From Cesiribacter sp. SM1 (GTDB lineage: Bacteria > Bacteroidota > Bacteroidia > Cytophagales > Cyclobacteriaceae), in NCBI RefSeq assembly GCF_020178975.1, contig NZ_JAHXBU010000090.1, positions 248,001-312,000 on the forward strand: a stretch of 64,000 nt of DNA, read 5' to 3'. The notes below the pieces were generated by a model. That model had not been told where the DNA came from, did not search any database, and saw nothing but the letters and a program-made list of their open reading frames with translations. Positions 18,901 through 26,993 of the stretch are shown piece by piece (the stretch's first letter is position 1; every line of letters starts with the position of its first letter). The position numbers were made by a program, and so were the translations under genes.

Positions 18901-19047
18901 CTCCAGGTATTCGCGTATAGAGTCCTGATCCAGCTCCTGCTGGAAAAAGCGAATTACGAAGTTACGTTCTACTTCCGTAGCGCCACCATCTTGTTTGGTG
19001 ATGATGGCAAATAACTGGGTAAGGGCCTTGAGTATTTCCTCACTCAT
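15946..19047 (-). CDS. ABCG-like ABC transporter with TerB-like and FHA-like N-terminal domains
   Basis: 1033 residues. Residues 1-150 are helical and TerB-like, interrupted by an acidic loop (59-70). Residues about 190-260 look like an FHA-type beta domain. An ABC ATPase follows (Walker A GASGAGKT 303-310, signature SGGQRKRLN, Walker B ILFVDEPTSG), then an ABC-2 permease with about six membrane helices (from about 600) and a long soluble insertion (about 800-960) before the last span. A CPTC pair (QCPTCSN) lies between the ATPase and permease. ATPase-before-permease half-transporters are ABCG/White type. It follows siaC by 93 bases; substrate unknown. Confidence 0.9.
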   Translation of the reverse strand: MSEEILKALTQLFAIITKQDGGATEVERNFVIRFFQQELDQDSIREYLELYDKFVGYNQEEEPEEEAEEDKQKKVRKLTSVRDSVKTLAICKKINKTLTQKQRVVVLIKILELVASDKNFTPQRMEIIDTVSTVFRFKKQEYKLIESFVLAANSQSVNFEDILIVGNGLQEVLADAGVSPAEPEADDLKKHVYTELHGELIFMKVQSVDMYFVKYLGHEEVVLNGFIMKPEQVYLYSHGSTIKTPKGAALYYSDITSHFNYDGVQAKLSYNAVDVEFRFANGDLGLRDINISEGPGNLIGIMGASGAGKTTLLNVLAGIEKPTGGKILINGLDLTTDKEKLQGVIGYVSQDDLLIEELTVYENLFYNAKLCFAGMAKEELHKRVIQVLENLGLEQRKDLRVGSVLDKTISGGQRKRLNIALELIREPSILFVDEPTSGLSSRDSENVIDLLKELSLKGKLIFVVIHQPSSDIYKMFDKMYIMDTGGFPVFYGNPVAAVTYFKKATNQVDGDRGQCPTCSNVNPEQVFNIIEARVVDEYGQLTNKRKVTPAQWHEQFQTKFKLEKVSDVQEEPPRNLNIPSRIKQAVIFATRDTLAKINNKQYLLINLLEAPLLALILSFIIRYHTGGSYIFRFNENIPAFLMMAIVVALFMGLTVSAEEIIRDRKILKRESFLNLSWNSYLMSKLAILFTLSAIQAFCFVLIGNLVLGIDGMLLPFWLVLFSVSCFANVLGLNISSAFNSAVTVYILIPLLLIPQMILSGLLFPFDKLNNTISNRGKVPVVADVMASRWAYEAMATYQYKNNPFSIYSFPVESDARMADYKSNYWVDKLKEAVVYVEENRLNTTDSIQQKVLGKLALIRNEIGKEKVQAGLEGLDLAQLQPASITDAQIAALDAYLDKVRAHYIEQYQLAETKLENLVALRKQHEADFDVNTYKDRYYNESMTDLLRNLGSEDRILEQNGELVQLIDPIYHVPNNPKHALDYRAHFFAPQKHFLGFYFDTYLFNIVVIWLMSASLYLTLYAEALRKFLKLFSR

Positions 19048-19103
19048 AGTGCAATACTAAATCTGGGATAGGGTGTTTCCGTTTGTGCTTTTACACATGG
19101 AGT

Positions 19104-19125
19104 GGAACCGGTACTTTCCGGTTCC
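19104..19125 (-). other. Intercistronic stem-loop between siaC and the ABC gene
   Basis: GGAACCGG (19104-19111), loop of 6, CCGGTTCC (19118-19125). No T-run follows on the minus strand, so it is not a classic terminator. It may shield the siaB-siaC mRNA 3' end or lower readthrough into the transporter. Confidence 0.55.
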
Positions 19126-19140
19126 TTTTACTAGTAGGTA

Positions 19141-19503
19141 TTAGTAGGTGCTGAATTCAAAAGGAACTTCTACCAGTTCAGAGAACTCCTCACCGGCTTC
19201 CTGCATGTCTTCGTCGTCTTCGTGGTAGTACCAGTGTACGGTAACTCCGCCAACCTCTTCCAGCTGCGAAAGCAGGTCCAGGATCAGCTTGGAGGAAGCT
19301 GTATTGAAGTACTCCAGTTTGAAAACAAATTCAGTGGAAGGGTTGGGGCTTGACTTGTAGTCGTCGAGCCAGTCCAGAACGGGCTGGTAAAACTCGGCAG
19401 AGTCTTCGGGCAGCGAGCGTCCGCTGATCTCGAAGATACCGTTGCTTTTATCCAGTATTATTTTTGGAGTGTCCTCCGTTCCTTCTAGGTTTATAATTTG
19501 CAT
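19141..19503 (-). CDS. SiaC family regulatory phosphoprotein (DUF1987), module 2
   Basis: 120 residues, complete DUF1987/SiaC domain with the same layout as the module 1 copy: TPKIILDKSNGIFEISGRS, LPEDSAEFYQPVLDWL and the acceptor segment LEYFNTASSK. Thr68 falls at the same number as the phosphorylated Thr68 of Pseudomonas SiaC. It is 29 bases downstream of siaB. The probable role is a phospho-switch set by the adjacent SiaB kinase and SpoIIE phosphatase. Confidence 0.9.
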   Translation of the reverse strand: MQIINLEGTEDTPKIILDKSNGIFEISGRSLPEDSAEFYQPVLDWLDDYKSSPNPSTEFVFKLEYFNTASSKLILDLLSQLEEVGGVTVHWYYHEDDEDMQEAGEEFSELVEVPFEFSTY

Positions 19504-19532
19504 GGTTTTACTAGATGTTAAGGTTATGGAGT

Positions 19533-20075
19533 CTATTCTTTAGCGATTTTGGTACGAAGTGAAAAGAAGGAGTACTGATCATCCAGCTTTTCGAAGTCGT
19601 ATTCAAGCGGACTGCCCGACTTACGGGCCATGTCTACAAAGCCCAGACCGGCGCCACCTTTTTCAGATAAGCTGGTGCTTTTGATAATGTCTTTGTAGAG
19701 CTGCTTCAGGCCTTCTTTGTCCAGACCGTTAATCTGGTCGAGCTTACCTTTCAGATGCTCTACATCTTCATTTTTAATAGGGTTGCCGGAAGTGATAATG
19801 TAGGCATTGTCCTGCTTGCCAATCATAAAGATTGCGGTTGACTTCTGAACCATTTGTTTGTTCAGGTCTTCGCTATGCTTTACAATGTTTTGCAAGCACT
19901 CTACCATTACATTAAACACTTTGCGTTTGATGCCAGATTCTTCGCCCATGGAGTCCATGTTGCGCTCGGCCATGGCCAGCACTGACTTGGTGATCTCCTG
20001 GGTGAATTCGCCCTCGTACACGAGGATCAGGTTCCTGGCCAGCATTGTTTTATGCAGTTCATAGATGTATTTCAT
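19533..20075 (-). CDS. SiaB family protein kinase (DUF6272), module 2
   Basis: 180 residues, one DUF6272 domain: N-box E59..N63 (VECLQNIVKH) and G-box GGAGLG (140-145), the ATP-binding motifs of the GHKL fold. By homology with SiaB it phosphorylates the SiaC protein encoded 29 bases downstream. It lies 82 bases after the SpoIIE phosphatase gene, the order phosphatase-kinase-substrate seen in sia-type operons. Confidence 0.9.
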   Translation of the reverse strand: MKYIYELHKTMLARNLILVYEGEFTQEITKSVLAMAERNMDSMGEESGIKRKVFNVMVECLQNIVKHSEDLNKQMVQKSTAIFMIGKQDNAYIITSGNPIKNEDVEHLKGKLDQINGLDKEGLKQLYKDIIKSTSLSEKGGAGLGFVDMARKSGSPLEYDFEKLDDQYSFFSLRTKIAKE

Positions 20076-20157
20076 AGCACTTTACAGGAATTTATGGTTG
20101 TACTATTTGCCTGTGAGGGCAGTAAAATTAAACTATTTTTATACGATTAGATAGCTG

Positions 20158-23100
20158 CTAAAAGCGTATACCAATCAACAACATGTCATCAGTTTGTTTT
20201 TGGTCGCCTTTCCACTTTTCCCACTCTTCATCAAACACGCTCATCTGAACCGGCATGCTGCTAAGCTTCTGATCCATGATCATATCACGCAGGCGTTTTG
20301 GTCCAAACTTGCGGTTCTCCGGGCCGCCAAACTGGTCTGGGAAGCCGTCAGAGCAGAAATAAACGGCATCTCCGAGCTTAAGAGAAAGGGCAGTGCTGGT
20401 AAAGTTTGTCTGGTTTTTGAACTTGCCACCACCAATCGGGAAGCGGTCTCCCTTGATCTCCTGCAGCTCACCATTGCTCAGATAATAGAGCGGACGGTGT
20501 GCTCCGGCGTATTCTAATGTGCGTTTTTTGAGGTTGATCTTACAAAGCGAGATGTCCATTCCGTCTTTTGTTTTGGAATCTTCCTCGTCCTGACGCAGTG
20601 TTTGGGTTACGCCGGCATCCAGGGCATCCAGGATCAGGCCCGGATCGGTAATCTTGCGGCTGCGCACAATATCGTTGAGCAGGAAGTAGCCGATCAGGGA
20701 GATCAGCGCACCTGGTACGCCGTGCCCGGTACAGTCTACTGCTGCCAGGAAAATATCGTCGCCTACCTGCATGAACCATGGGAAGTCACCGCTTACCACA
20801 TCGCGCGGCTTGTACAGGATAAAGGAATCCGGCATCAGGCGGCGGATAAGGCCGTTATCCGGCAGAATGGCTCCCTGTATGCGCTGGGCATAGTTAATGG
20901 AGTCGTTGATCTTTTTATTCTTGGCCTGTATCTCCAGCTCAATAAGCTTACGGTCTGTTATATCGTGAGATACCACCAGCACCGACTCAAGCTCTTCGTG
21001 ATCGTTAAATTCAGGGATGGCATTTACCTGCATTACGCGATCGCCCAGCTGCTCGGTAGGGAACTCCATTTCGGTAGATACCTTTGAGTTGCTCAGGCGT
21101 ACATCCTGCAGAATCTCCACAAGCTGCTTAACGATCTTGTCGTGCAGGCCTACCTCTGTAAGCCCCCTGTTTACAAGCTGATCCGGATCGTTGCCGGTAT
21201 AGGCTCTTACAATTGGGTTGATGTAGAAGAACTCGTTTTTGGTGTTCAGACGGGTGATAAGGTCTGGTGAGTTCTCGGAAAGTGCCTGCATCTGGCTGCG
21301 CATGCGCTGCTCCTGCTCGGCACGGCGGCGTTCGGTAATATCGCGCGTATTCACCAGGATACCCTGAATGGCAGGGTCGGCAAACAGGTTGGTACCGGTG
21401 GCCTCCAGCCATACGTACTCCTCGTCTTTGCGCCTGAACTGGAACTGCACGGTAACCTGCTCGTTGGGGTGATCCAGCATCTGCTGGAACATGTTTTCAA
21501 AGCTGTCAACATTGTCGGGGTGTACGTACACCAGGTCTCTGCGGGAGATCAGCTCATCCTGTGTATAACCAAGGATCTTTTCTGCTGATGGAGAGATGTA
21601 ACGCACCACGCCATCTTCCTCGTAAATGGTAATAACCTCGGATGCGTTTTCCAGCAGGAGCTGCATCCTTTTCTGGGTTTTGTTTACCTCGTCGATCTGC
21701 TCTTCCAGGCGGAAGTTGGTTCTTTTCAGCTCCTCCTGGGTTGCTTCCATTTCTTCGGCATTCTGGCGCAGTACCTCCTGCTGCATTTGCAGCTCGTGGC
21801 TCATTTTCTGCGATTCTTCCAGCAGGCGGTGCGTACGTTCGTTTACTTTGATGTTAAAGACCGTACGGGCTATGATCAGGCTGATCTCCTCCACGAACTT
21901 TACATTCCGTGCAGAGAACTTGCCAAGACCTGCAAACTCCATTACGCCATACACCTGTTCGTTGGTAATAAGCGGAACAATAAGGATACAATCCGGACGC
22001 TGCTCTCCCAGCAATCCAGAGGTAATGCTAAGGTAATCGTAGGGGATTTCCGTGCGCAGGAGGGTATCCTGTTCTATGGCTGCCTGCCCAACAAGGCCTT
22101 CGGCAAAGCGGTAGCGGCCTTTCAGGTATTTCTTCTTGTTGTAGGCGTAGCTGGCTTTTAACTCAATAAAGGTGTTGTCCTGGTCATCGTCGTTCACCAC
22201 ATAAAATGCACCCTGTATGGCGCCAATTTTACGGGTAACGTAAGAGGCAACTGCATCGCCCAGTTCTTCTAGCTTGTTGTGGAGGCGAAGAATCTCACCG
22301 ATCTCGGCAACGCCGGTTACAATCCAGGTGCGTTCACGGTCGCGGGCCTCTGATTCCTGGATGCTGTTACGCATGCTGATCAGGGCAGTGCCCAGGGAGT
22401 CTTCGTCACTTAAGGGTTTAAAATCAGCCTCAAAATGTCCCTCTCCGATCTTATGAGCAAAGTTGGCGGTATTTTTAAGGGCTGCCACCACATTGCCTAC
22501 AGTATGGGCCATTTCACCAATCTCATCATTACTCTTTACCGGTACGCTCTCGGGCAGGATACCCTGGTTCAGGAGCTGCAGTGTAGCTTTAAGGTTGTGC
22601 AGCGGGCTAATTAGCACACTGGAGAAAAGAACAGATACCAGCAGGCAGACTACCAGAATAGCTCCGGCGGCAAGTAAATAAATGTTAAGCAGGCCGGCAG
22701 TCTGTTCCTGCATCTCTGCCATATCGATCTTAGTAACAATGCCCCATTTCGTTTCGGGTATGCTGCTGCGTACTGCCAGTGTTTGCTGCTGGCGATAGTC
22801 AAGGTTAACTTCGGCACCTGCTTCACCTTTTACAGCCTGCTGCAGGGCTACATCTTCTTTCTGCTCAAGTTTTATTCTTTTTTGAAGGGGCTCAACTGCC
22901 TCGTTGCGCAGTGGGCTAAGGTAAAGCACTTCTACATTGTTGTGGAGCGTGCCCAGCATTGTTTCACCTGTATTACCCAGGCTGGTGGTATCCTGCACAA
23001 TGCTGTATACCGGCGCCATGTTCAGCTGTGCCAGTAAAAAGCCAACCTCATGATTATTAGTGTCGGTAAGCGCAACGCCTGCCAGCATATAATAACCCTT

Positions 23101-23613
23101 GCCTTCCTTTTCTTTTTTTACATCAGTAAAGAATAAACCTAGGGCTGCTTTTTCCAGGGTAGCGCCATCAACATCTTCAAATACGCTGCCTACCGGGCTG
23201 CCAAGCTTCTCTGCCTGGGTGGCGAAAAGAATTTTGCCATTGTTGTCCAGCACAACCAGGTTCTCCCATCCGTTCACTTCCTGCAGGGGCGTTAGAATTG
23301 GGCTAAGAGTACCTTCTACATCTGTGGAAGCTTGTTCTTCTCCTTCAGCAGCCGGGGCTGTAAGCTGGCTTAACGCCTGCTGCAGGGCTGCCTGCTGCTG
23401 TGCTCCCTTCAGGCCTGCAGAAACCTGCTGCAGGTGGTCCGATATTTTCTGCGCCTTGTAGGTGTTTACCGCCGTGAGGGTCTCCAGGTACCGTTCGTGC
23501 AGCGAGTTGTTGGCAAAGCGGTAGGTAATAAAGCTCACCGCCAGCACGCTAAGCAACACTACTACCAGTACCAGCAGGGTTATTTTGTTTCCTATGCTAA
23601 ATCTCCTGATCAT
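20158..23613 (-). CDS. Multi-sensor SpoIIE phosphatase (HAMP, GAF, two PAS)
   Basis: 1151 residues. Membrane helix 1 (about 12-32), an extracytoplasmic sensor (about 33-310, Cache-like by position), membrane helix 2 (about 310-335), HAMP (about 336-390), GAF (about 440-590), a long coiled coil (590-655), two PAS domains (about 655-775 and 780-890) and a C-terminal SpoIIE phosphatase (about 930-1150) with SGDFPWF, AAVDCTGHGVPGA, DGMDISLCK and TDDMLLIGI. This is a SiaA-like phosphatase with more sensors. The HAMP plus coiled-coil layout resembles chemoreceptors, which matters because cheR and cheB lie upstream in the same run. Confidence 0.92.
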   Translation of the reverse strand: MIRRFSIGNKITLLVLVVVLLSVLAVSFITYRFANNSLHERYLETLTAVNTYKAQKISDHLQQVSAGLKGAQQQAALQQALSQLTAPAAEGEEQASTDVEGTLSPILTPLQEVNGWENLVVLDNNGKILFATQAEKLGSPVGSVFEDVDGATLEKAALGLFFTDVKKEKEGKGYYMLAGVALTDTNNHEVGFLLAQLNMAPVYSIVQDTTSLGNTGETMLGTLHNNVEVLYLSPLRNEAVEPLQKRIKLEQKEDVALQQAVKGEAGAEVNLDYRQQQTLAVRSSIPETKWGIVTKIDMAEMQEQTAGLLNIYLLAAGAILVVCLLVSVLFSSVLISPLHNLKATLQLLNQGILPESVPVKSNDEIGEMAHTVGNVVAALKNTANFAHKIGEGHFEADFKPLSDEDSLGTALISMRNSIQESEARDRERTWIVTGVAEIGEILRLHNKLEELGDAVASYVTRKIGAIQGAFYVVNDDDQDNTFIELKASYAYNKKKYLKGRYRFAEGLVGQAAIEQDTLLRTEIPYDYLSITSGLLGEQRPDCILIVPLITNEQVYGVMEFAGLGKFSARNVKFVEEISLIIARTVFNIKVNERTHRLLEESQKMSHELQMQQEVLRQNAEEMEATQEELKRTNFRLEEQIDEVNKTQKRMQLLLENASEVITIYEEDGVVRYISPSAEKILGYTQDELISRRDLVYVHPDNVDSFENMFQQMLDHPNEQVTVQFQFRRKDEEYVWLEATGTNLFADPAIQGILVNTRDITERRRAEQEQRMRSQMQALSENSPDLITRLNTKNEFFYINPIVRAYTGNDPDQLVNRGLTEVGLHDKIVKQLVEILQDVRLSNSKVSTEMEFPTEQLGDRVMQVNAIPEFNDHEELESVLVVSHDITDRKLIELEIQAKNKKINDSINYAQRIQGAILPDNGLIRRLMPDSFILYKPRDVVSGDFPWFMQVGDDIFLAAVDCTGHGVPGALISLIGYFLLNDIVRSRKITDPGLILDALDAGVTQTLRQDEEDSKTKDGMDISLCKINLKKRTLEYAGAHRPLYYLSNGELQEIKGDRFPIGGGKFKNQTNFTSTALSLKLGDAVYFCSDGFPDQFGGPENRKFGPKRLRDMIMDQKLSSMPVQMSVFDEEWEKWKGDQKQTDDMLLIGIRF

Positions 23614-23643
23614 ATGCCTGTTCTTTATATGGATAGGTATTGC

Positions 23644-24519
23644 TTATCGTTTAATGGGTTCATTCAAAAAGTCCTCTTCCTGCACTGGCTGAACAGCAGC
23701 ATGCTGCTGGCTGCTATCGTCAATAATTTTGCCCATGATTTCAAAAGACTGTTTTACCAGTTCTTCCTGTGATTTGGTGAGAGGTGTAAAGGAGGCAATC
23801 TCTACCACGCCGGCAATAGTTTCACCAGCGCGGATGGGCACCAGCAACAAGTGCTTAGGGGAGGCACTGCCAAGGCCGCTTAGTACCTTTATGTAGCCAT
23901 CAGGCACCTTGTTCAGGTTCACCGATTGGCCTTCTTTTGCCACCTGGCCCGGCAGGCCTTCTCCGTATTCGTAGCGGATCACCTGGCTGTCGGGCTTCAT
24001 GAGGGCGTAGCCGGCGCGGAGCTCAAGGCTGCGTTGTTCCTGCCGCTGTATGCTCACATATACCGCACCCTGGCTTGCCTGCAGCTGGTTGCACACTACG
24101 CGAATGGCCTGCTCCAGCTTTTTATCCGGATGCTCATTGCGGGCGGCCGCCTGCCGGATGGCGCTGAGCAGGTCTTCACTCATGGCGCTTACATCGTGGC
24201 TTTCGGTGTCGTCATCATTTAGCTTGGCCGTCTGCTGGGTGTTTTTAACCTTCTCCACATATACCACGTTGGCATCCTGGTTTTTGAAGGATACGGCCTG
24301 GGCAATGAGTGCCACCAGGCCAATCATAAGGGTAGAGATGGTAACAATCAAAATATTGGTGTGCAGGGGCTTGATCTCGGCAGCCACTGCCATATCGATT
24401 GTTTTAGAAGAGGCCATCAAATAATCTGGCAGCTCAATCAGGTACCAGGCAGTGGCAAAACCCCCCAGTACAAAGAGCACGCTTGCACCGATAGCAAAGG
24501 TGTTGGCTATTTTATTCAT
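23644..24519 (-). CDS. Membrane-anchored GAF domain protein
   Basis: 291 residues. Two membrane helices (about 8-28 and 54-76) flank a short periplasmic loop, then a linker and a GAF domain (about 130-275; GAVYVSIQRQ, LLLVPIRAGETIAGVVEIAS). There is no output domain, so it must act through a partner. It lies between cheB (6 bases) and the SpoIIE phosphatase (30 bases). The GAF domain resembles that of the phosphatase. The inferred role is an auxiliary sensor or scaffold. Confidence 0.85.
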   Translation of the reverse strand: MNKIANTFAIGASVLFVLGGFATAWYLIELPDYLMASSKTIDMAVAAEIKPLHTNILIVTISTLMIGLVALIAQAVSFKNQDANVVYVEKVKNTQQTAKLNDDDTESHDVSAMSEDLLSAIRQAAARNEHPDKKLEQAIRVVCNQLQASQGAVYVSIQRQEQRSLELRAGYALMKPDSQVIRYEYGEGLPGQVAKEGQSVNLNKVPDGYIKVLSGLGSASPKHLLLVPIRAGETIAGVVEIASFTPLTKSQEELVKQSFEIMGKIIDDSSQQHAAVQPVQEEDFLNEPIKR

Positions 24520-24525
24520 CCTATA

Positions 24526-25119
24526 TTACTTATAGAGTTTATCCAGTTCATTTAAAAATCTGATGATCTCATCAACCTTCAGCACGTGGTCTATACTAGT
24601 TGCCTCCAGCGCTGCCGTAGGCATGGTGTCTATCATACATTCGCCGGGCTCCTGCACAATGGTAAGGCCTCCGCGCTCTTTGATCCGTTTCATGCCCAGG
24701 GCACCATCTTTGTTGGCACCGGAGAGCAGTATGCCTACCAGTTTATCTTTGTAAACATAGGCGGCCGAATCAAGCGTTATATCAATTGCGGGCCGCGAAT
24801 TATTGACCATGTCTTCTGTTGAAAGGGAAAATGAATTGCCCAATTCAAGGCAGAGGTGGTAATTGGCGGGGGCCAGGTACACCATTCCCTTTTTAATATT
24901 TTCTTTATCGAAAGGCTCGATCACAGGCTTTTTGCTCTTGATCGATAGGGCTTCCGTAAAGCCATTACGTACATGCTTGAGCCGATGCAGGCACATGATA
25001 ATGGGCAGATTGAAGTCTTCGGAGATGCTGGACAGGATTTTGGTGATTCCCTGAAAGCTCCCGGCAGACCCACCAATCACGATGGCTTTATATCGGTTAT
25101 GTAGATCGAATTTCGTCAT
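24526..25119 (-). CDS. cheB: Stand-alone CheB-type protein-glutamate methylesterase
   Basis: 197 residues, only the catalytic domain of CheB with no receiver domain. The triad is visible: Ser18 (GGSAGS), His45 (CLHRLKH) and Asp138 (SGANKDGALGM). CheB removes methyl groups from receptor glutamates; lacking the receiver domain, activity would not be set by phosphorylation. Its substrate is unclear since no chemoreceptor, CheA or CheW is in the window. It is 24 bases after cheR. Confidence 0.92.
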   Translation of the reverse strand: MTKFDLHNRYKAIVIGGSAGSFQGITKILSSISEDFNLPIIMCLHRLKHVRNGFTEALSIKSKKPVIEPFDKENIKKGMVYLAPANYHLCLELGNSFSLSTEDMVNNSRPAIDITLDSAAYVYKDKLVGILLSGANKDGALGMKRIKERGGLTIVQEPGECMIDTMPTAALEATSIDHVLKVDEIIRFLNELDKLYK

Positions 25120-25143
25120 ACCGCTCGTTCTGTCCGGAGCTAA

Positions 25144-25968
25144 TTAATCCTTAATCTTTTTGTAAATCTTCTCCTCGTTGTTCACCACAATAAATTTGTT
25201 GGCTATTTCGCACCAGATGAGGGATTCTTTAGAGCCTATTGCCAGGTAGCCGTATTTGAACAAGCTTTCGTGCAGCCTTTTCAGCACCTCGTTCTGCAGG
25301 GTCTGGTTAAAGTAGATCATCACGTTTCGGCACAGTACCATGTCGAACTTATTGAATACAGGGCCACTTACCAGGTTGTGCTGCCGCCACGATACATTGG
25401 CCACCAGCGACTTATCCATATAGGCTTTGCCATCGCGCACGGTGTAGTAGTCTGATAGCTTGCCTGTACCCTGGAAACGGATATAGTTTTTCTCGTTCAG
25501 CTCCATGTTTTTGAGCGAGTAAACGCCGGCACGGGCTTTATCCAGAATTTCAGGATCCAGATCTGTGGCTATTATTTTGGATTTCTCCAGAATACCCATC
25601 TCCTTCAGCATTACGGCCATGCTGAATACTTCCTCGCCACTGCTGCAGCCGGCATGCCAGATGCTGATGGTGTCAGCATTCAGCAATACGTTGGGGATGA
25701 TATGGTCCCGTGCTACCCGCCAGAAGGAGGGGTCGCGGAACATTTCGGTTACGTTTACCGTGATTTCAGAAACAAAATCATGGAAAAACGAACGGTCTTC
25801 CTTAAGGCGGTTGATGAGCTCCTGTACGGAGTTCATTTTAAAGACATCCATAACCCGCTGAATACGCCGCTTGAATGACGACATGGCGTAATTCGTAAAG
25901 TCATAGTTGTATGTATCTTTAATAACCTGGGTAAGGTTTCTTAATTCTGCTATCTCGATATCGCGCAT
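25144..25968 (-). CDS. cheR: CheR-type protein-glutamate O-methyltransferase
   Basis: 274 residues, with the CheR helical N-domain (1-75) and the SAM-binding domain (WHAGCSSGEEVFSMA; VLCRNVMIYFN). It methylates glutamates of receptors using SAM. It is the first gene of the run cheR-cheB-GAF-SpoIIE-siaB-siaC-ABC. The coiled-coil/HAMP phosphatase downstream is the most obvious nearby candidate substrate, which is inference. Confidence 0.92.
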   Translation of the reverse strand: MRDIEIAELRNLTQVIKDTYNYDFTNYAMSSFKRRIQRVMDVFKMNSVQELINRLKEDRSFFHDFVSEITVNVTEMFRDPSFWRVARDHIIPNVLLNADTISIWHAGCSSGEEVFSMAVMLKEMGILEKSKIIATDLDPEILDKARAGVYSLKNMELNEKNYIRFQGTGKLSDYYTVRDGKAYMDKSLVANVSWRQHNLVSGPVFNKFDMVLCRNVMIYFNQTLQNEVLKRLHESLFKYGYLAIGSKESLIWCEIANKFIVVNNEEKIYKKIKD

Positions 25969-26377
25969 ACTGCCTGACCATTTCAGGGGAAGTGTAGTAA
26001 GTTTTTAAAAGCACTTACCCTGGTTTTTTCTAGCTGTCTTTATTTAATTCTATTACAAGAATGTTAAACACTCTGTGCCACTCAATCATAAAAGCCTTTT
26101 TCTGATTTCCTTAAGCTTTGTTCCCGGCTTAGATCAGTTAAAGTGCCTTTCTGCTTATCCTGAAAGTGTTTAATTCTGTGATAATATTAGTGATTAAATT
26201 TAAGCTACCGGAGAGGCTGTAATAAATGGGGTTATTATCGAGATTTTTAGGTGCGGGCCTTATGTAAGGTTAGCTACAGTGCCTGGTGAAAAAATTGTTT
26301 GAACGTTGAGCAGCAGGGCAAAAAATGGGTCTTGAAGAAAGAAAAGGGGCTAAAGAAAAGGTAGGAGAGCGAAAGTT
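25969..26377. other. 409-base intergenic region upstream of cheR
   Basis: It lies between the cheR start and the cdd stop, both on the minus strand, and must hold the promoter of the signalling run. I found no exact TAnnTTTG box; the nearest is TATGATTG on the minus strand near 26090. A short inverted repeat GTAAGT/ACTTAC is near 26010. Nothing else is recognisable, and no ORF looks real. Confidence 0.4.
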
Positions 26378-26875
26378 TCAGGTAGAAGAAATAAGAGAAT
26401 CCATGTTGAATGAAAAGGGAAGCAGGCCTGCAATAGAGCCAGCCTTGATATACTGCTGCTCACCCCACTGCAGAATTATTTCTATGGGCTGCTGTTGTTT
26501 GTGCTCGTACTCCAGCATTACCTGGCGGCAGCCACCACAGGGAGAAGCCATCAGGAATATGCCTGATCCTGCTCGTGTGGCCGTTACAGCAACTTTAAGA
26601 ATGCGTTCATCGGGCTGCTGCACGGAGCATGAAAAAAATGCCACCCGCTCTGCACAAAGGCCACTGGGATAAGCTGCATTTTCCTGGTTGCTGCCAAAAA
26701 CCATTTGTCCGTTGGCCAGGAGCAGGGCAGCCCCAACCCTGAAATTTGAATAGGGAGCATAAGCTGTGTTGCAGGCGTTTCTGGCACCAAGCATCAGTTC
26801 CTGGTCCTGCTGGCTTAGCTTTTCGAAGGAGTTATATAGCTCAAACTCCAGTGTATTTGTAATTTTTTTAGGCAT
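26378..26875 (-). CDS. cdd: Cytidine deaminase
   Basis: 165 residues. Deaminates cytidine and deoxycytidine to uridine forms in pyrimidine salvage. Zinc and catalytic motifs are present: CAE at 74-76 (GLCAERVAF) and PCGGC (112-116). The YAPYSNFRVGAA substrate segment is complete. It is the short homotetrameric class. A nucleoside phosphorylase further along (44033-44893) could act next in the same salvage route. Confidence 0.95.
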   Translation of the reverse strand: MPKKITNTLEFELYNSFEKLSQQDQELMLGARNACNTAYAPYSNFRVGAALLLANGQMVFGSNQENAAYPSGLCAERVAFFSCSVQQPDERILKVAVTATRAGSGIFLMASPCGGCRQVMLEYEHKQQQPIEIILQWGEQQYIKAGSIAGLLPFSFNMDSLISST

Positions 26876-26993
26876 ATTAGCCCTTTGTATTAGAAAAGGG
26901 TGATCAATATAGCATTTTTTGTTTTCAGATTAAAACCTTGAGAGAAATACTCAAAATAGCTACTTTCAACAGCCAAACCAGATCAAGGCATTC

